From Trematomus loennbergii (taxonomy: Eukaryota; Chordata; Actinopteri; Perciformes; Nototheniidae), in assembly GCA_012861695.1 (NCBI GenBank), contig JAAOOA010000119.1, forward strand, positions 243,501-307,500: a DNA stretch of 64,000 nt, written 5' to 3'. The position numbers and the translations under genes are program-made. Each line of letters opens with the position of its first letter. Within the stretch, counting starts at the first letter, position 1. The notes under the pieces were generated by a model that made no database searches, was not told the DNA's origin, and was given only the letters and a program-made list of their open reading frames with translations. This document shows, one piece after another, positions 1 to 10,785 of this stretch.

Positions 1-2289
1 AAGCTTGCCAACAACATTATGAACCTCTCAACAATGATGGTATCACATATTGTCCATAGGTAAGACAAGTGGAGTATCATATTGTTGGAGAGTGAGTCAC
101 ATCTATTACTACTCACAATATGGTTTGAGAGATGTCACTGGAGTGAGAAGTCATAAGGGAGGCTGTGAGGTCTTTTGGATTCAAATTCAATGGCAATCCA
201 CTCGACAGTTTTCAATACATTTGACTAAAAACACTTAAAAATGGCAATGTCATGATGGAACAAGAGGAATGGTCATCAGAGACATGAAGACGTGTCCACA
301 GCTGGTCCTTTAAACATGAACAAAGTGGAGTGACTACTATTAATGAATACAGTTAGATTGAAGGACTCTTTTGTGCACCAGTCAATCCACACATGTTATT
401 CCTAGATCACATGTACGTTAAAGGGTCTTTAGTGATTTTAATGTCATGTTAAAAGTCTGTTTCCTTGTATCTTGTTTTCATATTTGTAATTTTTGATGTT
501 GCAAGAAACATTTGAGTCTTGATCTGACAGAAAAATATGATCGTATCAAATCGAATCGTAACGTATTGATTCATATGAAATCGTGTCATATCGTAATGGA
601 CTGCATCATATCGACTTTTTATCCTGGAAAAAGAGTTTAACATTTGTTTAAATATTGAAATCTCTAACAAACAAATGGACTGACCGACCCTGAACTAGCT
701 AACATTGAAGTCCCTCTATCTGCACCGTTAGCCGGCTATAAAAGCACCAAAGAAAAAGGCCCCATCCATATTTGGAGTCCTTAATTATTAGACTGATCAC
801 AGGCAGTAGTTCACTTAGTGTCAGTGTTTATACAGTTTAATTGCATGATAAAAAAGTGTTTATTAGCCGAAGTGGCGTCCACAACCTTGAAGTCCAGATG
901 GGACGGCAGCCTGGTGTGATACCACACATTAATACAAAATAACAAAAACAGCCCCTTGCTCCTGCGCAGGCTGTTATATAAGTGCAACAATGCGTGACTT
1001 CTCTTAATTATGAATGTGTAAAAAAGGGCAAATTAAAAAGCAACACTTGTCTTCCAGGGAAAGCGTCCCTTCTGTCCAAATGTTCTGGTGTGGAGCTGAC
1101 GGGGGCAAAGATGGACCATAAATACTTCATAAATACCAATTACCTTAAGAAGTAGGCATGAAGAAAGAGCTGCTATTTCAGCCAATTATTAGTCTTCCCT
1201 CTCAAAGGGGGGAGGGGGGGGGGGGATGACTCCTTCCTTTCAAGCCTCCCACTGAAAGGAGAAACCTCTGTCATGTTGCAGAGCTTCAATAATGTTTCCC
1301 TCCACCTTCATGTCAGGATGAAAGAGCCCACATGTCCTTTGAGTGAAACCCCCGGAGGACTTAACATGCATCAATAACATTTCCATCCTCCAAGATGTTT
1401 AAGAAGACACATTATCTTCTCACTTTGAGGCTGCGCTCACATCCTGGGACTTTTATTTACCCCAAACTCAAAAGGTGCTTCCAGAGATGGAGATAGAGAC
1501 GGAGGGAGAGGCACGGCAGACATTGTGGAGGGAGTCGCTGCTTAAAATAGGACAGCTTTGAAGGAGCCATCATTCTTCATATGGGCAGCCTGTCTTCATT
1601 TCAACCCTCGGCAAAGCACACAGGGCTTAACACACTTACGTCGGAGGATTTTCTGCACTTGAAGGTGGCAGCAATTCCTCAGACTATAGGAGAAAAGCCA
1701 CCCCCCAAATAAGCTTTAACAAGTTCAGCTGAGGCAATATCCTCCTCCTCATGACGGAGCAAACTTTCGGCCCCGCCTAGATTTCAGTTGCAGTTCTACG
1801 TCATTGCAAATTACACTTTTATGTTTTGATGAAATAGTGATGAACCAGCATTTCTTAAGATGTTTTTTGTTACTCTGCCAGTACACAACGACAATTACCT
1901 CAGTCAAAACAGAAAAAAGTGTACCACAGTCCTGCCATGATGCCCCAGAGGAGCCAATGTACATTTGAAAACTGCTGAACAAACGTAAGTCTGTGGTTCA
2001 TTCCCAGAAGAAAACAGCCACTGGGAATTCAGAAGGTAATCAAAAGGGACCAAACCAGCTCATTTAGGAAAGCTCTATGGAGATATAGGCCGTCTAAATA
2101 AATGGTGATGTTTGTTTGGATGTTGCTTGCATCTGCTTCCCTACTGTAAGAAATCAAATACAGTAAAACAAGGAACAGCTAAGTTGAATGCTGAAACAAA
2201 TGTTAGGTATCAATAGAAAATACTGTTCTTTTTTAAGTGAAGAAACTGTCTCAACGTCCATGTTTTTCATTTCACTCTCATTTAAGAAG
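1..2289. other. Unannotated unique sequence
   Basis: I see no gene, RNA or complete repeat here. Open frames are short and unsupported. The first six bases are a HindIII site. A G-rich run lies near 1207-1225. A stretch near 533-605 is loosely repetitive in ATCGTATC-like words. Confidence 0.5.
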
Positions 2290-2677
2290 TTAAAGGTGGG
2301 GTAGGTAAGTTTGAGAAACCGGCTGGAGATACACTTGTTGTTATATTCCATGGAATGCTCTTAACATCCTGATAGCAATGAATATCTGAAGTGCTTTGAC
2401 AAAAAATCCATAACAAAATATCATCTGTGGAAGCTGTAGTACTGTAAAAAGCACGACCAATCATCTGAGCCGGCCCGGCTAAAATAACTGGATGGCCTAC
2501 CTGCCTGACAGCCTTCCATCGGGGCACAAACTTATCTCATGCCCTCATTGGTCATGTGCGCGTTCGTGTGTGTTGGAGGAGGGCTCTGTAAGGAAGGGGC
2601 AGATTTTCTCCGGTTGTGTATTTTCTAATTCTAGCGATCTGGAGCTGGTTTCTCAAACTTACCTACCCCACCTTTAA
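2290..2677. mobile_element. MITE with 31-bp perfect terminal inverted repeats
   Basis: Positions 2290-2320 and 2647-2677 are perfect inverted repeats of 31 bp, beginning TTAAAGGTGGGG and ending CCCCACCTTTAA. The interior (about 325 bp) has no transposase reading frame, so this is a non-autonomous miniature inverted-repeat element. TTAA lies at both outer edges. It could be a TTAA target duplication (piggyBac-like) or part of the inverted repeat; an AAGTT beside each end is an alternative. The superfamily is not settled. Confidence 0.85.
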
Positions 2678-3539
2678 AGTTAGGTAGGGAAATGTCTTTA
2701 TATTAATTTCACCAATGATCTATTCCTCAAACTGAACCTGAGACATTGTTCCTTGAGCAGAGGGAGTCGTTTCTGCTCCAGAGTTGGATGTGTTTCTCTA
2801 AGTGGCCTCCCACATGTTGCAGTAAGCTGATCACCTACAAAGCAGTGATTGTGGGAAAAGGTTAGCAGATATTGCATTTCCCGGTACCATGATACGAATG
2901 ACTCATCACATACAGTGACAACGGAGATGTACAATACGCATTGTATTTGCGTCAGCTTAACCGTGAAACACTCACATCCTCCACAGAAGGCGGGCAGAAA
3001 TAAAGAAAACCTCGCACATGGCACCACAATCATTTCTTCTGAACACCCACACACTTTACTTTCTTCCACTGAGAGCAAACTTCCCCATGAAGTACAGTGA
3101 AACTTCAGATATCCAACCAGAAAGATGGGGCTTTAACATTCTGGGGATGATATCTCTTCAGACCTGACTGTCTAAAAAAGACGGTTAAATACTCTGGTCT
3201 TCAGAAACCCAACGGTTCTTTGAAGAGGGGAAATCTCCACCTCCTCTTTGAGTGAGGCTAATTACATCATTGACATTTTGCTTGTGGCACCTGCTGGCAT
3301 TAAGTGGAAAAAGCTTTGAACCCTTACTTAAGAAAGCCAGGTCCACTTTTAGCTACACTTAGCTTAATCTGGTAACAATTATGAACATTTTCCAATCAAT
3401 TAGATGAGGCCAGTTAAGCCTTACTATTTATTTGATGGCTTCCACAGGATTGTTGACATCCACCTGGATCCATCTTATTATTATTTACAGACACATGCAT
3501 TCTCCAGCATTTGGACTACCTGTGTTGTAAATGTATTAT
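2678..3539. other. Unannotated unique sequence
   Basis: No recognisable gene or repeat. Two overlapping open frames on opposite strands between about 2698 and 3100 match no family I know and look like chance. Confidence 0.45.
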
Positions 3540-3839
3540 CTTTTTAATTTACACACGACATCTATTGCACGTCCGTCCGTCCTGGAGAGGGATCCTCCTC
3601 TGTTGCTCTCTCAGAGGTTTCTTTAGTTTTTCCCCATTAACTTTGGGGTCTCTTTGGAAGTGTTTTCTTGTCCGATGTGATGGTCCAAGGAAAGAACGTG
3701 TCGTATCCATATTCTGTACAATAATATCCTGCATTATATTTGTTACTGGAAAGTTGTATTTCCATATGTATATTTTCCACATCCGCGTATATATATATAT
3801 TTTTTTAATGCTATTTTATTTCTATTTCTGAAATATTTT

Positions 3840-3936
3840 GGACTGTTTATTTCTTGTGTCTTAATTTCTCTTATTTGCCTTGTTTTTTATGCTGCTGCAA
3901 CCCAAACATTTCCCAAATTGTGATCAATAAAGTTTC
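3840..3936 (+). mobile_element. Nested LINE 3' tail (AATAAAGT end)
   Basis: The stretch ends in TTTCCCAAATTGTGATCAAT followed by AAAGTTTCTGTC, a 3'-end signature seen again at 20238-20263. It leads directly into a TCTA tract. No coding portion remains. The left edge of this insertion is not exact and may be near 3723. Confidence 0.55.
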
Positions 3937-4150
3937 TGTCTGTCTCTATCTATCTATCTATCTATATGTCTATCTATCTATCTATCCATCTATCTATCTA
4001 TCTATATGTCTATCTGTCTATCTATATGTCTATCTATATGTCTGTCTATCTATATGTCTATCTATATGTCTATCTATCTATATGTCTATCTGTCTATCTA
4101 TATGTCTATCTATATGTCTGTCTGTCTATATGTCTATATGTCTATCTATC

Positions 4151-4182
<32 letters not shown>
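3935..4182 (+). repeat. TCTA/TCTG/TATG tetranucleotide microsatellite
   Basis: About 248 bp of TCTA units interspersed with TATG and TCTG variants. It follows directly on a LINE-type 3' tail, so it probably grew from that tail. The long Tyr/Leu/Ser/Ile frames across it are artefacts. Confidence 0.95.
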
Positions 4183-4245
4183 AAGTCCACTGAGACAAAT
4201 GTAAAATCTGTGATATTGGGCTTTATAAATAAACTTTGATTGATT

Positions 4246-4780
4246 GATAATAATAAGCGAAAAATATTATTATAAGACAAGATATTTTCCAACCCCTTGA
4301 ACACCAAATTGCGAGGAGAATTACAGTTGAGTTGACTGCCGGCCAGATGCGCCTCTCACACGGCATTATCTCAGAAAAAGAGGCAGCATATGCTCCGTGC
4401 TGAGGATACTTTCTCTGCTCCAGACCTCTGGTAAGCCGATTGAGAGAATTCCCCGAGCTTATACGGCCTACTTCATACAATATGGTGAGGGTGTGCTTGG
4501 ACCGCGATGATGAGCCAATGCAGGCACATCACGGTCTGTGATAAATTAGTTGGGGATCTATGGTGTAATAATTGTCGCAGATCAAGGGAGCGTAAAGCGA
4601 GTATGACTGGACGGGCCATGCTTCATCCTTCAGACGCTCTTCACATGATGTTACAGAGATCTGATTTGTCTTGGGCTGTTTGAAACGGCAATAATATCAG
4701 ACGTCTAACTACTCGGTGTCAGCATGGACGATACGGCAGCTGCTATTTTAGGGCACAAGAAGAAGAATAAGCTGAAATCA
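4246..4780. other. Unannotated unique sequence
   Basis: No gene or repeat recognised. Confidence 0.45.
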
Positions 4781-4985
4781 AGCTCTGTGGCTCAGTGGGA
4801 TTGTGCGCTGTATTGAATGCACTGCACTTTGAATCAGGGGATAGCAAGTTCGAGTCCCACTGCAGCCAGCATGTCGTTGTGTCCCTGAGACACTTCACCC
4901 CAAAGTGCTCCTGAGGGGATTGTCCACAGTATTGAGTCTGGAAGTCGCTTTGGATAAAAGCGTCTAACATGTGACATGTAATGTA
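4781..4985 (+). mobile_element. tRNA-derived SINE with ATGTA tail
   Basis: A pol III A box, TGGCTCAGTGG, lies at 4788-4798 and a B box, GTTCGAGTCCC, at 4848-4858, both matching tRNA consensus and about 50 bp apart. The body continues with CACTTCACCCCAAAGTGCTC, then a LINE-like 3' end, GTCGCTTTGGATAAAAGCGT. The 3' end runs into ATGTA pentamers. Structure head-body-LINE tail-simple repeat is standard for SINEs mobilised by an L2/CR1-type LINE. The tRNA-like head is not a tRNA gene, because it runs straight into the SINE body. Confidence 0.85.
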
Positions 4986-6405
4986 ATGTAATGTAATGTG
5001 ATGTAATGTAATGTAATGTAATGTAATGTAACGTAATGTAATGTAACGTAACGTAATGTAATGTAATGTAATGTAACGTAATGTAATGTAACGTAACGTA
5101 ATGTAACGTAATGTAACGTAACGTAATGTAACGTAATGTAACGTAACGTAATGTAATGTAACGTAACGTAATGTGCTTCACCCCAAAGTGCTCCTGAGGG
5201 GATTGTCCACAGTATTGAGTCTGGAAGTCGCTTTGGATAAAAGCGTCTAACAAGTGACATGTAATGTAATGTGATGTAATGTAATGTAATGTAATGTAAC
5301 GTAACGTAACGTAACGTAATGTAATGTAATGTAACGTAATGTAACGTAATGTAACGTAATGTAACGTAATGTAACGTAATGTAATGTAACGTAATGTAAC
5401 GTAATGTAATGTAATGTAATGTAACGTAATGTAACGTAACGTAATGTAATGTAATGTAATGTAACGTAATGTAACGTAACGTAATGTAACGTAATGTAAC
5501 GTAATGTAACGTAATGTAATGTAACGTAATGTAATGTAACGTAATGTAACGTAATGTAATGTAATGTAACGTAATGTAACGTAATGTAACGTAATGTAAC
5601 GTAATGTAACGTAATGTAATGTAACGTAACGTAATGTAACGTAATGTAACGTAATGTAACGTAACGTAACGTAATGTAACGTAATGTAACGTAATGTAAC
5701 GTAACGTAATGTAACGTAATGTAACGTAATGTAACGTAATGTAACGTAATGTAACGTAACGTAATGTAATGTAACGTAACGTAATGTAACGTAATGTAAT
5801 GTAATGTAACGTAATGTAACGTAATGTAACGTAATGTAACGTAATGTAATGTAACGTAACGTAATGTAATGTAATGTAATGTAACGTAATGTAACGTAAC
5901 GTAATGTAATGTAACGTAATGTAATGTAATGTAACGTAATGTAACGTAATGTAACGTAATGTAACGTAATGTAATGTAACGTAACGTAATGTAATGTAAT
6001 GTAATGTAACGTAATGTAACGTAACGTAATGTAATGTAACGTAATGTAATGTAACGTAATGTAATGTAATGTAACGTAATGTAATGTAATGTAACGTAAT
6101 GTAACATAATGTAATGTAACGTAATGTAACGTAACGTAATGTAATGTAACGTAATGTAATGTAACGTAACGTAATGTAACGTAATGTAATGTAATGTAAC
6201 GTAATGTAATGTAATGTAATGTAATGTAACGTAATGTAATGTAACGTAATGTAACGTAATGTAATGTAATGTAACGTAATGTAATATAATGTAATGTAAT
6301 GTAACGTAATGTAACGTAATGTAACGTAATGTAATGTAACGTAACGTAATGTAATGTAACGTAATGTAATGTAACGTAATGTAATGTCATGTAATGTAAT
6401 GTAAT
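4976..6405 (+). repeat. ATGTA/ACGTA pentanucleotide satellite
   Basis: About 1.4 kb of five-base units, either ATGTA or ACGTA, growing out of the 3' tail of the SINE at 4781. By hand I count about 105 ACGTA units; the rest are ATGTA with only rare ACATA or ATATA. A second copy of the SINE 3' body interrupts it at 5174-5262. Because five-base units return to frame every 15 bases, several minus-strand frames stay open for hundreds of codons (561 codons at 4834-6519). These are not genes. Confidence 0.97.
5174..5262 (+). repeat. Duplicated SINE 3' segment inside the satellite
   Basis: This piece repeats the SINE body from GCTTCACCCCAAAGTGCTCC to AAAAGCGTCTAAC, nearly identical to 4893-4971, then re-enters ATGTA units. 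It lacks the tRNA-like head, so it is more likely a duplication of tail plus array than a new insertion. Confidence 0.9.
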
Positions 6406-6540
6406 ATTCTCAACAATATCTGCAAATGAAAAGCACACATGCATTGTATTTCTATGGTAAAGACTAAAAACAATAAATGCACAATCAAGACTTTTCTTAT
6501 TCAGCGAGGATACTAACAAACTCCATGTATTGTAGGTCTG
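6406..6540. other. Short unique spacer
   Basis: No feature recognised. Confidence 0.4.
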
Positions 6541-6720
6541 TCTTTATTGTCGATAGAGTAGTGCTGAAACTAGTCCTAAAACACGGAAATGAGTCAGCAT
6601 TTTAGCACTTCCTGTTCCCTTGTGTAAAAGTCAGCGTTTTTTTCATGTGTTTGTTGTAAGAAGCATGAAATAAGGTCTATGGTGAAAACAACCCTAAGAG
6701 GTTTTCACGTTTTTACATAA
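6541..6720 (+). mobile_element. Left-segment fragment of the composite element
   Basis: Contains GGAAATGAGTCAGCATTTTA and GAAATAAGGTCTATGGT, which match the left flanks of the 72-bp arrays (reverse complement near 50444-50480 and 58107-58135; forward near 37545). No array is present here, so this is a truncated or solo copy. Confidence 0.65.
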
Positions 6721-7030
6721 CGGTGATGGGCAGTAGTTTGTTTTTACCCTAGCGTTAGATTTGTGCTTCTGTCGATTGCATATACAGTTCAATAATCATG
6801 TAGTGGCATTCATATGATCCTGCTGAACTAAACATGTTAAGTATAATAAACGTGCGTCCGCCACAGAGCTCATTTTCTGCATTTCTCCAACGGCAACATC
6901 CCATTGGTTTTTATGGAGGGTGTCATCACTCCACCGCTGTGTTATATGAGGACCAATGGAGGAATTGAATAATGGATGTGCTCCTTCAACCCAAACTGAA
7001 TAATATTAATAATACATGTTATTTATTTAC
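6721..7030. other. Unannotated unique sequence
   Basis: No gene or repeat recognised. Confidence 0.4.
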
Positions 7031-7120
7031 GCAAGGCAAGTTTATTTATATAGCACCTTTCAACATTTAGTGTTTTTCCTGGTGCTCAAAGTGCTTTACA
7101 AGAAAGGAAAAAAGTGCTAA
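7031..7120 (-). mobile_element. Retroelement 3' tail, antisense
   Basis: AAGGCAAGTTTATTTATATA followed by GCACCTTTCAACA and CAAAGTGCTTTACA is the reverse complement of a fish LINE/SINE 3' end (TATAAATAAACTTGCCTTG type). Only the tail is present. Confidence 0.65.
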
Positions 7121-7567
7121 GCTAGGTGGAATATGGGCGAGGGTTATTCATATCTATTTGTTGAATGTTGAAGTGACGTATTACATTTGATATTCATTCA
7201 TTCAATTTCTATCTTAAGCCCCTTTGTCCGAAACTGTAACCCCCAAGCTGATATCTTTGACATCACTTAGTCCCTACCTCTAGTCAACAATTAAAAGTCA
7301 ACTGTGAAATGTAATAAAGCACCAATAACAGCACGATGAGTCATTTGGCGCAGAAGTGGAAAAAGACAGACTCTTCATGGACAGCCGAACAAATGAAATG
7401 ATCTCACAGTTCCTCCAGTCGACTCAGCCTGCACGCAGACATCTGTCTTTTCTTCACAAAGCTCTCACACATTGTTTCTCACTTTCTGTTGACATCCAAG
7501 ATAGAGATGGTGTTCGCCCAAATACACATTGTGCTACTGATGTTTACACTGACATCAGATCTGTTTA
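7121..7567. other. Unannotated unique sequence
   Basis: A 70-codon frame at 7356-7568 has no recognisable domain. Nothing else seen. Confidence 0.4.
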
Positions 7568-7740
7568 GGGAAGGCGAGTGTATTGGTACAGCACCTTTCA
7601 ACACAAGGCAATTCAAAGGGCTTTAGAACAATAAAGACGTTAAGCTCATTAAGAAATAGACACGTTATTAAATGACATTTCAAAACAGTCATTAAAAAGC
7701 AAACTATTATAAAAAACATGAATAAACCGGTCTATTAAAG
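7568..7740 (-). mobile_element. Second retroelement 3' tail, antisense
   Basis: Same type as 7031-7120: ACAGCACCTTTCAACACAAG then CAATTCAAAGGGCTTTAGA, followed by an A-rich stretch with CATTAAAAAGCAAAC. No reading frame remains. Confidence 0.6.
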
Positions 7741-8017
7741 TCTCCCAAGACCTTTTTACGTTTCCCTGAAACTTCACTTTCTTTTCTAGATTCCCTGAAC
7801 CTAGGATTTTACACCAATTTCATTTAGACTCCCAGGATCGAAGGCTTTCAACTTATTTAGCTAAATGTTCTTTGCAAGCACCTTTCTCCTGCTCTGGGTG
7901 AGAGAAGCTGGCTGTATACAAAAAGAATAATTGTACATAATTGTGGTTTATATTACGTTAAGGACATGTCATTGATTATGATATAGGAGCAAGCGGTAGA
8001 GCAATGGTCGTAAGTGG

Positions 8018-8106
8018 TATGTTCAAGGTTCTTTATTGTCAAACTAACATAGCTACTGAGTGATTATGTCGTTGAAAATCTTAGGTCACAGGCTTCTCCA
8101 ACAATG
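8018..8106 (-). mobile_element. LINE 3' tail, antisense (CCTTGAA-tailed family)
   Basis: TTCAAGGTTCTTTATTGTCA followed by CATAGCTACTG and GTCACAGGCTTCTCCAACA is the reverse complement of the tail seen at 39800-39952. The two differ at several positions, so they are old, independent copies. Confidence 0.75.
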
Positions 8107-8114
8107 CAACATGT

Positions 8115-8150
8115 AATGTCATGTCAAACTGTTTTGTTTGACATGACATT
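8115..8150. repeat. Perfect 15-bp hairpin
   Basis: AATGTCATGTCAAAC at 8115-8129 and its exact reverse complement at 8136-8150, separated by a six-base TGTTTT loop. No U-run follows that would suggest a terminator, and the stem is too short for a typical microRNA precursor. Function unknown. Confidence 0.9.
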
Positions 8151-8674
8151 TTAAACGGTTTTAAAATGTTCTAACAAGTTCCCGTGCAGCGCTCTGAACA
8201 TGCCTTCAATAGACCACCTGATGTTAAATGTGCCACTTATGCATGTTCGCCTGTCATTCAAAAGGGTCTGAGTGCTCAGTCATTCAACCGCCGATAAAGG
8301 AAAGTCACTTAGCAGTTTGATAAGGTTTGTTACCTTGAGGAAAAGATTCGTACAGAAGAATTTAGTTAAGAAATAAAACAACTAGAACATATCAGATCCA
8401 GCTCTCCCTCTTTGTCTCAGAAAGCCAGGCAGTCTTCTGAACATGAAACAAATGATTAAACTAAGACATGAAATGGCTCCAACACTCAGTATGACACTTG
8501 ATAGTTATTACTTTGAGACAACTTAGAAAAAACTAGTACAGCTGTTTCAATCTCATCCATGCGTGTTGTCGTTTTTAACCAATGGCATATTTGCTATTTG
8601 CTCTATTCTAATGGATGTTGCTCTTGTTGTGGCTCAGGAAGAGCATATGAACATTATGTCATTTCTGCGACTAC
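8151..8674. other. Mostly unique sequence
   Basis: Nothing recognised except the last 20 or so bases, which belong to the locally duplicated sequence that continues at 9416. Confidence 0.4.
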
Positions 8675-9415
8675 TTAAAGGTCCCATGTCACGGCCATTT
8701 CTACTGATCATATTTCCATTGTTGAGGTCTACTAGAATACATTTAAATTGTTTTCCAAACTCACATTGGTTTCTCAAAACAGCATCTCTGTATAGTCTGT
8801 GTATTCACTCTCTGTCCTAAACGGCTTGTTGGAGCTCCTGCCCCCCCCCCCCCTCCCTGTGAGCCCAGCTCTGATTGGTCGGGACGTTGCGAGGCTCGTT
8901 GCTGCGAGGAGCGGACAGGTTTCCGTGTCGGCGATACAGCGAGACACAGCGAAACTCATCCTGAGCACACAAACACTCACAGCTGAAGTAAAAACAATAA
9001 GTGTGGCTTGATATTGAGAAAGAAAAAGGTTTCTAACGCTGTGAGAATGGGTCTGCAGAGAGCATTGCTCCACCATCCCAACTCGTCTATTACCAGCGTT
9101 CAGGGAGCTCTATGCAAGTCAATGGGGACTCCCTGTTAGTTAGCCAAGGGACCCTGGTGTGTGAGGGGCTCCAAGGATTGGTCCATTTGTTGATCTGGTT
9201 GTTCACACGTCACTGAACCAGGAAGCAAACAATGGAAAAAGAGAAATGTCCAACGAGGCGTTCTGGGGCAGCATAGACAGGTCTTTCTGTGTTAGAGTTT
9301 TACTCTCTACAGGTGCACTTTGAGGGTTTGAGACTCTGCAGACCGTTTACATGCAGAAGCTTCATAACACAAGGGGACGGGTGATAACAGGAAAAGCATG
9401 ACATGGGACCTTTAA
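8675..9415. mobile_element. TTAA-flanked MITE (piggyBac-type target site)
   Basis: Inverted ends AGGTCCCATGTCA (8679 onward) and TGACATGGGACCT (to 9411) bound a 733-bp element flanked on each side by TTAA (8675-8678, 9412-9415). A related sequence at about 9855-9890 reads straight through as CTACTTAAGACTTTGGGACA, with a single TTAA and no insert. That empty-site comparison supports TTAA duplication on insertion, the hallmark of the piggyBac superfamily. There is no transposase frame inside. The interior has a C-run near 8839-8851. The terminal bases are not the usual CCC of piggyBac, so the superfamily call is moderate. Confidence 0.85.
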
Positions 9416-10290
9416 GAATTTGGGACATAACATCCTGTGGTTTTTCATGCAATTAAAACACCTCAGAATGTCCTGTGTCCAGTCTCTTAAGATATCCAGA
9501 AAGGTATCCAGTGTTTTTATCAGAGTTAAGCATCAGAGACATAAGAAGACACACTGTCTAAGGAGTACATTACAATAAATAATGAAAGTTATTTAAAATC
9601 TGTGACTACAAATATAACATGTCGATATCTAAAACTCCTCTTTCTTAAGATATCCTGAAATGTGTACAATTATTAACTTTAGGCGACTCTGGTTATACAA
9701 GTACTGAAAAGGTCACACATAATACTGCCATACTGTACCTGGTGTTTCACCTTGATATGGAAGTGATGGACTAACATGTTGACTGTGTAGCGTGAAGAGC
9801 TTATGTTGGGCTGCAGCTCAGTACACCTTTTTGAAAAGCCAATTATAATCATTATTTCTGTGACTACTTAAGACTTTGGGACATAACAAGCTGTGGTTTG
9901 TCATCTGAAAGGTATACAGCTATTGTACCAAAGGTAGGTATCAGAGACATTAGAAGACACACTGTCTAAGGAGTCAACGACATCATGTACGTTTATTTAA
10001 ATTCTGTGACTACTTATAAAACAAGTTGATATCTAAAGCTCCTGACTCCAGTGTATTTCTTAAGATATCCTGAAATGTGTACAATTATTAACTTTAGGGG
10101 ACACATAAAGGGTTATAAAAGTAATTAGTCCCAGCTGATAAGTTATGCTGAATAAATGGTCGGACTGTACCTGGTGTTTCACCCTTATATGAAAGTAATG
10201 GACTAACATGTTGACTGTGTAGCGTGAAGAGCTTATGTTGGGCTGCAGCTCAGTACACCTTTTTGAAAGTCAATTCTAATTGTTACCTGG
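9416..10290. repeat. Tandemly duplicated sequence, unit about 410-430 bp
   Basis: Two diverged copies. ATCAGAGACAT...GAAGACACACTGTCTAAGGA occurs from 9532 and from 9940; GACTAACATGTTGACTGTGT occurs at 9769 and 10201. Offsets of 408 and 432 show indels. The first copy carries the MITE at 8675-9415. Related sequence recurs at 14520-15175. Confidence 0.85.
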
Positions 10291-10785
10291 CTCGTTCACC
10301 TGGCTCTTACAGTAATTTATTTTTTGCTCATTGACTGTAGGCACTTACAGTGTTGAGCCAGACTGAGCAACAGTGGCTGTCAGAGACTCTGCCAATCCAC
10401 ACCGTCCACTCAGAAACTGCTGTCCACCTGCCATTCTGGCGTATTCTGCATCCCACTCTAATTCAATTTACCACTCAAACCCATTTCAGTGCCTGTCACA
10501 CATTTCCAGCCCAAAGGCAGTTGCAAGAAACTCTGCAGGGAGTGAACAGATACTGGTGGAAAAATACTGGAATGTACTCTTCTAATATCAGAGTAGCATG
10601 ATAACAAAGGTATCCCAACTGTAGCTGTGAACATGACAGGATGTGTGATTACCTAGGAGAGCATCAGGACTGTTTGAGGCATATGATAGCTATGTGATTA
10701 ACATGATGATTCAGCCTCTATGGAGATAGACATATGACAAGCATGCTCATTTCTGACGTGGAGCTAATCTGAAGTAAACATTGAA
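10291..10785. other. Unannotated sequence
   Basis: Two plus-strand frames (10350-10601 and 10373-10585) overlap in different phases; neither shows a known domain. Confidence 0.4.

Larger units (their letters stand above)
3540..4245 (+). mobile_element. Retroelement 3' region, split by a nested insertion
   Basis: About 3540-3722 resembles a common fish retroelement 3' region, with phrases such as CACGACATCTATTGCACGTC and GAGGTTTCTTTAGTTTTTCC. The matching end of the same element appears to resume at 4183-4245, with GATATTGGGCTTTATAAATA followed by an ATTG-rich tail. Between the halves sits a different LINE tail plus a TCTA microsatellite. The family call rests on memory of fish repeats; the split is inferred from the two halves reading as one element. 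Confidence 0.55.

Noticed and set aside
4781..4862. A tRNA gene
   Set aside because: A and B boxes are present, but the sequence continues into a SINE body and LINE-type tail, and no proper acceptor stem pairing is evident.
4834..6519. A 561-codon minus-strand open frame of LHYVTLRYITLHY-like repeats
   Set aside because: It is a translation of ATGTA/ACGTA pentamers. Several frames stay open for the same reason, and there is no non-repeat domain.
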